From the NCBI GenBank assembly GCA_034505795.1, contig JAPDQM010000164.1:1-6967 (forward strand): DNA of 6,967 bases. Direction: 5' to 3'. Shown here piece by piece: positions 1 through 5,401 of the stretch. The notes beneath the pieces were generated by a model that was not told the DNA's origin, ran no database searches, and saw only the letters and a program-made list of their open reading frames with translations. Each line of letters starts with the position of its first letter. The stretch's first letter is position 1. The translations under genes and the position numbers were made by a program. The stretch comes from Thermofontimicrobium_A sp034505795. Lineage in GTDB: Bacteria > Zhuqueibacterota > Zhuqueibacteria > Thermofontimicrobiales > Thermofontimicrobiaceae.

Positions 1-195
1 AGCCGTTTCTTAGTCGAAATAGCGCCAGAAAAGCAAGCTGCTTTTGAAAATATTTTGCAGGGCCACGCCCATGGGCTAATTGGCAAAACCACCGCTGATA
101 AAAATTTTCAAATAATCGGCCTCCAGGGGCAATTGGTAATTAATGCAACCATCGACGAACTCAAAGAGGCCTGGCAGAAGACGTTGCGATGGTAG
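1..195 (+). CDS. purL: Phosphoribosylformylglycinamidine synthase subunit PurL, C-terminal end (5' truncated by window)
   Basis: Only the last 64 codons are in the window, open in frame 1 from base 1 to a TAG at 193-195. They read SRFLVEIAPEK at the start and end in ELKEAWQKTLRW. This matches the C-terminus of the small, PurQ-dependent PurL: an SRF(L/V)V strand, a later IGK turn followed by the IIGLQGQLVI strand pair, and a final helix with the pattern ELKEAW. PurL is the ATP-dependent synthetase subunit of FGAM synthase, the fourth step of de novo IMP synthesis, in the cytoplasm. The call is supported by purQ lying next on the same strand, 223 bp downstream. The N-terminal and ATP-binding parts are outside the window, so its full length cannot be judged. 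The stop is followed almost at once by a run of nine G. Confidence 0.87.
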   Translation, partial: SRFLVEIAPEKQAAFENILQGHAHGLIGKTTADKNFQIIGLQGQLVINATIDELKEAWQKTLRW

Positions 196-197
196 AT

Positions 198-206
198 GGG
201 GGGGGG
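198..206. repeat. G9 homopolymer just after the purL stop codon
   Basis: Nine consecutive G residues begin three bases after the purL TAG (193-195) and end two bases before the octamer array. Homopolymeric G tracts of this length are known slippage sites in bacteria. Here the tract is non-coding, so a length change could only affect transcript structure or spacing. It might also be sequencing or assembly noise. Confidence 0.9.
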
Positions 207-208
207 TT

Positions 209-272
209 GGTAATTAGGTAATTAGGTAATTAGGTAATTAGGTAATTGGGTAATTGGGTAATTGGGTAATTA
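209..272. repeat. Tandem octamer array, eight copies of GGTAATT(A/G)
   Basis: Eight uninterrupted 8-bp units fill these 64 bases. Units 1-4 are GGTAATTA, units 5-7 are GGTAATTG, and unit 8 is GGTAATTA again. The following 8 bases, ATAAATTA, look like a decayed ninth unit. Each A-type unit contains the self-complementary TAATTA. The array lies in the purL-purQ spacer. The blocks of identical variants are what local duplication by replication slippage would give. No function is established. Because it lies between two genes that make subunits of one enzyme, an effect on purQ expression is possible but unproven. Confidence 0.93.
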
Positions 273-418
273 ATAAATTAAATACTTGGGCTATTGGATG
301 GGTGTGAATTGGAAAGTGGTGTGATTTAACCAAGGGATGGAATCTTAGAAATCACTAACCTAATTTACTCACTCAACTGACTTAGCTTGCGTTTCACTAG
401 TAAAGGGCAGATACAATA

Positions 419-1207
419 ATGACCAAAGCTAAAACGCTGGTTCTTCGGACCGCGGGTTCCAACTGCGATCTTGAAACCGTCCATGCCTTTCAGCAAGTTG
501 GTAGCGACGTCCGGCTGGTTCATATCAATCAGATCATCGCCGGTGCGGTTCGCCTATCTGATTTTCAAATTCTGGCTATTCCGGGTGGCTTTACATACGG
601 TGATGATGTCTCCGCCGGCAAGATTCTGGCCAATGAAATGAAATTTAAATTAAAGGAGCAGTTGACAGAATTTGCCGCTGCCGGAAAATTGATCCTCGGC
701 ATCTGCAACGGCTTTCAGGTGCTGGTGAAAGCCGGGCTATTGCCGGAAGTGCAATTGAATTCGAGCGAACAATTAGTGACATTGACTCATAACGATTCTG
801 GCAAATTTGAAGACCGTTGGGTTTATCTCAAAGCCACCAGCAAGAAATGTGCTTTTACCAATGGCATCGAGAAACTGGTTTATTTTCCTGTTGCGCATGC
901 CGAAGGAAAATTTGTCGCCAGGGATGATGCTACGTTAAGCGATCTTTACAAAAATGATCAGATCGTTTTTCAATACGCCGCTCCGACCGGCGAGCTCGCA
1001 GGTTATCCCTGGAATCCCAATGGCTCCATCGACAACATTGCCGGGATTTGTGACCCCAGCGGCCACATTTTGGGACTGATGCCACATCCCGAACGGCATT
1101 TTCATCCCACGCACCATCCGCGCTGGACACGGGAAGGCTTGAAACCAACAGCAGATGGGGTGCTGATCTTTCGCAATGCGGTCACTTTTATACAGCAACA
1201 CTTCTAA
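419..1207 (+). CDS. purQ: Phosphoribosylformylglycinamidine synthase glutaminase subunit PurQ
   Basis: A 262-residue class I glutamine amidotransferase. It hydrolyses glutamine and passes ammonia to PurL, which converts FGAR to FGAM in cytoplasmic purine synthesis. The N-terminus has the LVLRTAGSNCD strand typical of PurQ, then the oxyanion segment IPGGFTYGDD (54-63). The nucleophile elbow is GICNGFQ (94-100) with Cys96 as predicted catalytic cysteine. The C-terminal His/Glu pair lies in MPHPER (221-226; His223, Glu225). All triad residues are present. It is about 35 residues longer than the roughly 227-residue Bacillus form; the extra length lies in the middle (NDSGKFEDRW region, 125-134) and at the C-terminus after the HPE motif. 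The ATG at 419 has AAAGGG at 402-407, about 11 nt upstream. A cold-shock gene follows after 25 nt, so the two probably share a transcript. Confidence 0.95.
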   Translation: MTKAKTLVLRTAGSNCDLETVHAFQQVGSDVRLVHINQIIAGAVRLSDFQILAIPGGFTYGDDVSAGKILANEMKFKLKEQLTEFAAAGKLILGICNGFQVLVKAGLLPEVQLNSSEQLVTLTHNDSGKFEDRWVYLKATSKKCAFTNGIEKLVYFPVAHAEGKFVARDDATLSDLYKNDQIVFQYAAPTGELAGYPWNPNGSIDNIAGICDPSGHILGLMPHPERHFHPTHHPRWTREGLKPTADGVLIFRNAVTFIQQHF

Positions 1208-1218
1208 TCTTCGTTCAG

Positions 1219-1224
1219 AAAGGG
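1219..1224 (+). promoter_or_regulatory. Shine-Dalgarno sequence that fixes the cold-shock gene start
   Basis: AAAGGG lies 8 nt before the ATG at 1233. The same hexamer precedes the purQ start. The open frame extends back to an ATG at 1176, but that ATG is inside purQ, has no comparable site, and would add 19 residues not seen in the family. The downstream start is therefore preferred. Confidence 0.7.
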
Positions 1225-1232
1225 CAAGCGCT

Positions 1233-1439
1233 ATGCAATACGGCTATGTCAAGAAATGGGATGCGACAAAAGGCTTTGGTTTCATCGTGACCGAGGACGA
1301 TGAGGAGCTATTTGTTCATGTCAATGACCTGGATGTGACAGTGAAAGAAAAACGGCTGCGGGAGGGACAAAAGGTCGCTTTTGATGTGCGTCGCGAGTTC
1401 AAAGGTGATAAGGCCATTCGCGTTCGGATAGTTCGATAG
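1233..1439 (+). CDS. Cold-shock-domain (CspA-like) small nucleic-acid-binding protein
   Basis: A 68-residue protein consisting of a single cold-shock domain, the usual length for bacterial Csp proteins. RNP1 is KGFGFI (13-18) and RNP2 is LFVHV (26-30), the two single-stranded RNA/DNA-binding motifs of the OB fold. The N-terminal strand reads GYVKKWDATKGFGFI. Lined up with the common Csp pattern GxVKWFNxxKGFGFI, the usual Trp-Phe pair is Lys8-Trp9, so one surface aromatic is moved or lost. The C-terminal strands, KVAFDVRREFKGDKAIRVRI, fit the fold. Such proteins bind single-stranded RNA and can act as RNA chaperones; whether this one responds to cold is unknown. It begins 25 nt after purQ with a good SD at 1219-1224, which suggests translation from a purQ transcript. 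Confidence 0.88.
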   Translation: MQYGYVKKWDATKGFGFIVTEDDEELFVHVNDLDVTVKEKRLREGQKVAFDVRREFKGDKAIRVRIVR

Positions 1440-1689
1440 GCAGGCGCTGAATTGTTAGCAAGTGTCTAATCTTTGTGATAACTGAGTCGCGGCCTTTTTT
1501 GTCTTGCGATAATAGTTTTTCGCCGGTGAATTTCGCTTCCTTACGCAGCAACCACTTCGCCTGCCAGTTGAACTTTCATTCCTTCTCTCCGTTTAAGGAT
1601 CATCACTTTTTTCTTCAAGACCGGTGATGACAACGCGTTGGCGACGGAGTATCTCTTACGCCATCAATAATGACAACTATTTCTGACTT
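1440..1689. other. Spacer between the cold-shock gene and the MATE gene
   Basis: This 250-bp stretch should hold the end of the purQ-csp transcript and the promoter of the MATE gene, but I cannot identify either with confidence. A T6 run at 1495-1500 follows a GC-rich stretch (1487-1494), yet no good stem precedes it. On the - strand a 40-codon open stretch (1663-1544, stop 1543-1541) contains ATGs at 1603 and 1579. The second has GGAG 7 nt upstream but would encode only 12 residues. This may be a chance ORF or a gene remnant. Confidence 0.5.
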
Positions 1690-3144
1690 ATGAAATTGGT
1701 ATCGAGATTAATCAACAAAACACAACAACGATGGCATGCCGAAAGCGGCTATGGCCAGGTATTGAAATTGGCCTTCCCGCTGATTTTGAGCACAGGGTCT
1801 TCCACGCTGCAAATGTTCGTCGATCGCATGTTCTTGACATGGCATTCGCCCGCTGCCATTGCTGCTGCCGCACCGGGTGGCGTAGTTACGTTTACACTGC
1901 AATCCGTGTTCATCGGCACTGCGGCCTATGTCAATACGTTTGTAGCGCAATATTATGGCGCCAGGCAGAATGATAAAATTGCGGCGGCTGTCTGGCAAGG
2001 CATCTATTTTGCCGCTGCGGCAGGCATTTTTTATCTGGCCTTCCTGCCGCTGGCCAAACCCATTTTTCATTTTGCTGGCCATGCGCCCGACGTGACCGTT
2101 CTGGAGATTCAATATTTCCAGATTTTAGCGTTCGGCTCATTGCCAATTTTTATTATGGCCGCCGTGTCGGGATTTTTCGGTGGCCGTGGGGAAACCCGGA
2201 TCATCATGTGGGCCAATATCCTGGCCACTGTTGTTAATATCGTCCTGGATTACCTGCTCATTTTTGGACATCTGGGCTTTCCCGGTCTGGGCATGAAAGG
2301 CGCCGCCTATGCTACAGTCACTGCCAATTATGTCGCAGCCAGTGCGATCTTTGGATATATGTTCAAACGAAAATACCGCCGCGAGTTTTCAATTGTCAAA
2401 AATCGTCAATTGGATTTCCGATTGCTAAAACGTCTGCTGCGGTTTGGATTGCCCAATGGCTTCCACTTTATGCTGGATTTGTTAGGCTTCACCCTATTTG
2501 TATTGTTGGTCGGTCGCTTCGGCACGCTGGAATTGGCAGCTACCAATATCACTTTCAATATCAATCATATTGTATTTATGCCCATGATTGGCATCGGCAT
2601 GGCTGTGGAAATTATCGTTGGGCAGCGACTTGGCGAAAATAAACCCGCTTTGGCGCGGCATGGAACTTATTCGGCGCTGCACCTCACATTTTTGTACATG
2701 GGCACGATTGCGCTCACTTACGTCCTGATCCCGCAGATTTATCTTTGGCCCTATGCCTCTCAAGCCGAGGCCTCGCAGTTCGCTGTCATTCAAAAGATGA
2801 CGATCAACCTGCTCTACTTCGTCGCATTTTACTCTATTTTTGACACGCTGAATATCATCTTCGCCAGTGCGCTGAAGGGCGCAGGCGATACCCGCTGGGT
2901 GATGATCGCCTCGGTCCTGCTCTCCTGGAGTACGCTCATCATCCCCAGTTACCTGGCAAGTGTCGTCTATAATTGGGGCATCTATATTGCCTGGTGCTTT
3001 GTCACGCTATATATCTTTGCGCTGGGAATCGCCTTTCTATTTCGCTTCTTGGGCAGCAAATGGGAATCAATGCGCGTGATCGAGCACGTCCCACCTATTT
3101 CCAGTGAATCTCGGGCTGAAGTCACCTGTTGCAGCCCGACCTAG
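1690..3144 (+). CDS. MATE-family multidrug/toxin efflux transporter
   Basis: A 484-residue inner-membrane protein, close to the usual 440-480 of MATE transporters. These export cationic drugs, toxins or metabolites using a Na+ or H+ gradient. I see about twelve hydrophobic segments: roughly 25-45, 55-75, 100-120, 138-160, 172-193, 205-223, 258-275, 290-310, 328-350, 370-392, 403-424 and 430-453. The two halves show the family's internal repeat: VAQYYGARQ (85-93) pairs with VGQRLGENK (310-318), and GGRGETR (164-170) pairs with KGAGDTR (396-402). Pro30 and Asp45 lie in the first membrane segment. The ATG at 1690 is the first possible start because TGA at 1684-1686 closes the frame, but no SD is visible. 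The substrate cannot be told from sequence. It converges with the secreted-protein gene, 27 bp between stops. Confidence 0.92.
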   Translation: MKLVSRLINKTQQRWHAESGYGQVLKLAFPLILSTGSSTLQMFVDRMFLTWHSPAAIAAAAPGGVVTFTLQSVFIGTAAYVNTFVAQYYGARQNDKIAAAVWQGIYFAAAAGIFYLAFLPLAKPIFHFAGHAPDVTVLEIQYFQILAFGSLPIFIMAAVSGFFGGRGETRIIMWANILATVVNIVLDYLLIFGHLGFPGLGMKGAAYATVTANYVAASAIFGYMFKRKYRREFSIVKNRQLDFRLLKRLLRFGLPNGFHFMLDLLGFTLFVLLVGRFGTLELAATNITFNINHIVFMPMIGIGMAVEIIVGQRLGENKPALARHGTYSALHLTFLYMGTIALTYVLIPQIYLWPYASQAEASQFAVIQKMTINLLYFVAFYSIFDTLNIIFASALKGAGDTRWVMIASVLLSWSTLIIPSYLASVVYNWGIYIAWCFVTLYIFALGIAFLFRFLGSKWESMRVIEHVPPISSESRAEVTCCSPT

Positions 3145-3171
3145 GACGCCCCATATTTCAAGTTCGCTCAA

Positions 3172-4971
3172 CTATCGCAACAGCACGACCTTTTGCATCG
3201 ATCGTTCGGAGCCTGCCCGCAACACACAGAAATAATCGCCGCTTGGCAGTAGCTGGCCATTATCTCCCTTGCCATCCCAGCGCATCTGATGCTTCCCTGC
3301 TACCATTTTTCCATTTTGCAGCATCCGCACCTGCTGGCCACGGATGTTGTAGATCACCAACGAAACGACTGCCGTCTGATGCTGTGGCACCGAAAATTGA
3401 AACACCGTTTCCTGATTGAATGGATTGGGATAATTCGGCCATAATTGCAACATCTCCGGCATCGCCGTGGGATTGTTACGCTCAGCCACAGCAGTGATGC
3501 GCAACGGCTGGTCGTTGGCCGCTACCTCGATGATTTGTAGCCCATCACGAAATTCCGGGATCGCCGATTGGCTGCTAAATTCAATTTCAACCAGACGGCC
3601 TGAACCGGATAGCGGTGTCGCAGCCGCCATGCCAATTTTCATTCGCCCGCCGTCATAAGCGTAATTTAACAGAAACCCAGTGGACCAATCAGTGGTGCGT
3701 ACCGCAATCGGTCTGACATTTGATAGAGGATATTGCAGGTCAATTTCAACGGCAATCACATCCACTGCATCTACCAGTTCGATCGGAACTCGCACCAGCT
3801 CCGAATGGTCTGTTTCGATTTCACCAATTCGCGCCGTCGTCAGCAGCGCTGCCTTGCGTAAACCGGGCGCCGGCGTCGCTGCTGGAGCCCAATTCTGAGA
3901 AACATCGCCGGCAACAATTCCGATAAAATCCTGGCCAAATTGATCGCTGGCTAAGGGTGCATACCGCAAAGAATCCGGATGCGAATACCAATTGGAATTA
4001 TCCACGGGAAACTTTTTCGGGATGAAATCCCAGAAGTCCAGGCTATCGGCCATAACCGGGAATTTCTTCTCCAATTTCACGGCATAACGCATGATCAATG
4101 ATGCATCAAATGAGGTGACGGTGCTATCACCACTCACATCCGCGGCAATTAATTGATACGGGCTGAGTTGATTGATCCCCACGGCATATTGCAGCACCAG
4201 CGCCGCATCGAATGGCGAAATACATTTTCCCTGTTCGCCCAGTTTCGTTGGACGCAACGTCATATCCCCAACTGGCAACTGCATAAAATTGTAGTTGCCA
4301 TTTTCATTGGTCACAAAGGAAGACGGTACCTGGCCGAATAATTGCAGCCGGGTTTTAGGCACTGGCACTGCTGTGCCCTGATAGATCACCGCACCGGCGA
4401 GTTGCAACCCCCGAATATGAATAGCGCCATCATGGGTAGCTGCCAGCGGGTTGCCCTCGTTCAATATTGCCTGACTGAAGGTTAGGGTACAACTGTCGTT
4501 TTCCGCTACATCCAGCTTTACCCGAAACCGCAAATAGACCAGAACTCCATCACTGGCTAAAGGCTGCGGTCCTGCCAGGGCCATCAGCCAACTGGAGCCA
4601 GTTGAATGAACCACCGGCGGCGGCCAGTTGGTTGTCAGCGTCCCTTCACTGCTAACCTCCAGTGGGCTCAATCGACTGCTATCAAATTGGATCTCAATCA
4701 GGGCGGATATGATATCAAAATTGTCCACCCCACTGATGAACAGCGGCAGTTGCATGTATCGATTTGGAGCAGCCACTGTATCAGGAAGAGTCAATGTAAC
4801 TGCCAACTCCTGATCCGAAATGGCCGAAATAAGCGCAGTTGCTGGGTTAGTTGGCCGTAGCGTTGGTATTCCCTTCTCAGCCGATTGTGCCAGTAGCCCA
4901 ACGCTCTGTCCGGCAAGGATCAACGCCACAAGAATAATTACCATCAAAAAAGATTTTTTTGCCTTACTCAT
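3172..4971 (-). CDS. Secreted multidomain protein: cohesin-like, CarboxypepD-reg-like, dockerin-like, second cohesin-like and T9SS sorting domain
   Basis: A 599-residue predicted exported protein. Residues 1-30 form a signal peptide: Lys3, Lys5 and Lys6, a hydrophobic core at 8-20, and cleavage probably near LLAQS (26-30). Residues 56-187 resemble a cohesin beta-sandwich, including IEIQFDSSRLSPLEV (92-106) and VLVYLRFRVKL (143-153). Residues 188-243 resemble a carboxypeptidase-regulatory-like fold (TNENGNYNFMQLPVGDMTL). Residues 244-300 form a dockerin-like pair, with FDAALVLQYAVG (254-265) and FDASLIMRYAVKL (288-300); the second half keeps a calcium-loop pattern at Asp278, Ser280, Asp282 and Asp289. 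A second, weaker cohesin-like domain spans about 376-492. The C-terminal T9SS/FlgD-like domain begins with NYPNPFN (513-519) and ends in a short basic tail. No catalytic domain is seen, so a structural or adhesive surface role is inferred. The SD AGGAG (4984-4980) is 8 nt before the ATG. Confidence 0.88.
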   Translation of the reverse strand: MSKAKKSFLMVIILVALILAGQSVGLLAQSAEKGIPTLRPTNPATALISAISDQELAVTLTLPDTVAAPNRYMQLPLFISGVDNFDIISALIEIQFDSSRLSPLEVSSEGTLTTNWPPPVVHSTGSSWLMALAGPQPLASDGVLVYLRFRVKLDVAENDSCTLTFSQAILNEGNPLAATHDGAIHIRGLQLAGAVIYQGTAVPVPKTRLQLFGQVPSSFVTNENGNYNFMQLPVGDMTLRPTKLGEQGKCISPFDAALVLQYAVGINQLSPYQLIAADVSGDSTVTSFDASLIMRYAVKLEKKFPVMADSLDFWDFIPKKFPVDNSNWYSHPDSLRYAPLASDQFGQDFIGIVAGDVSQNWAPAATPAPGLRKAALLTTARIGEIETDHSELVRVPIELVDAVDVIAVEIDLQYPLSNVRPIAVRTTDWSTGFLLNYAYDGGRMKIGMAAATPLSGSGRLVEIEFSSQSAIPEFRDGLQIIEVAANDQPLRITAVAERNNPTAMPEMLQLWPNYPNPFNQETVFQFSVPQHQTAVVSLVIYNIRGQQVRMLQNGKMVAGKHQMRWDGKGDNGQLLPSGDYFCVLRAGSERSMQKVVLLR

Positions 4972-4979
4972 CAGTCATT

Positions 4980-4984
4980 CTCCT
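4980..4984 (-). promoter_or_regulatory. Shine-Dalgarno sequence of the secreted-protein gene
   Basis: AGGAG on the - strand lies 8 nt before the ATG at 4971-4969. A second ATG (4979-4977) is only 1 nt from the SD and opens a frame of four codons, ATG ACT GAT GAG, before TAA. The spacing and the lysine-rich signal-peptide start both favour 4971. Confidence 0.7.
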
Positions 4985-5401
4985 GATTTATTGTTTTGGT
5001 TAACTAAATTTTATTTTTTATCTCTAATGTTACAATGCGGCAAAATAAATGCCACTGGCTCTCCCTGTTCCCCTCCAACGTCGATGAAACATCTGAAAAT
5101 ATCTTTTTCTACCGAAAGCGACCATCAAAATGTGCAGCCAAAATGACGAAAGAATTTAAAAATGAAGCATTATTGTAGGGGTTGGAATAAAAACTGCTGA
5201 GTAAGCTTCGGAAGTAATTTTGAGATGATTATGACACCACAATCAATTCTGCTATTGGTTGATTTTCCCTAAAGTAGACACCGCGATCCGTCATGGTCGT
5301 TACTTACGCAACCTTATGGAAACCCAGAAAGATGAACGCGCAAGACATGATATCAGAAAGCATAGTGTCAAGCAGCGAAAGGGTGATTTAAAAAATTGTA
5401 C
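4985..5401. other. AT-rich spacer between rlmI-like and secreted-protein genes
   Basis: Both flanking genes run on the - strand, so this 417-bp stretch should hold the 3' end of the methyltransferase transcript and the control region of the secreted-protein gene. I see a candidate promoter at its proximal end (5035-5008) and a weak inverted repeat AATCAA/TTGATT (5241-5246 and 5259-5264). Several short open stretches lack convincing starts: a 39-codon stretch on the - strand (5228-5112) with no start codon, and a charged 29-codon + strand ORF (5316-5405) with no SD. There is no clear terminator hairpin next to the methyltransferase stop, and no gene I would call. Confidence 0.6.
5008..5035 (-). 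promoter_or_regulatory. Candidate sigma-70-type promoter of the secreted-protein gene
   Basis: Read on the - strand, TTGTAA (5035-5030) and TAAAAT (5013-5008) are separated by 16 bp. They match the -35 and -10 consensus at 4/6 and 5/6 positions. Transcription would begin near 5001 and leave a leader of about 30 nt containing the SD. The area is AT-rich, so a chance match is possible, and some FCB bacteria use a different -7/-33 promoter form. Confidence 0.35.

Noticed and set aside
209..272. CRISPR-like array
   Set aside because: The units are 8 bp and directly abutting, with no spacers and no cas genes nearby.
1176..1232. Upstream ATG at 1176 as the cold-shock gene start
   Set aside because: It lies inside purQ, has no SD, and adds 19 residues absent from the family; the ATG at 1233 has AAAGGG at 8 nt.
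1484..1500. Possible rho-independent terminator ending in T6
   Set aside because: The GC-rich bases before the T run have no matching arm upstream that forms a sound stem.
4606..5146. Long + strand open frames opposite the secreted-protein gene
   Set aside because: They mirror the - strand gene, which has signal peptide, recognisable domains and an SD; the + strand products resemble nothing known.
5241..5264. AATCAA/TTGATT inverted repeat as terminator or operator
   Set aside because: Six AT-rich pairs around a 12-nt loop are weak, have no U tract in the right place, and are expected by chance in an AT-rich spacer.
5345..5375. TTGACA on the - strand (5371-5366) as a -35 box
   Set aside because: The best -10-like word, TATCAT, is only 13 bp away, and no good hexamer sits at 16-18 bp.
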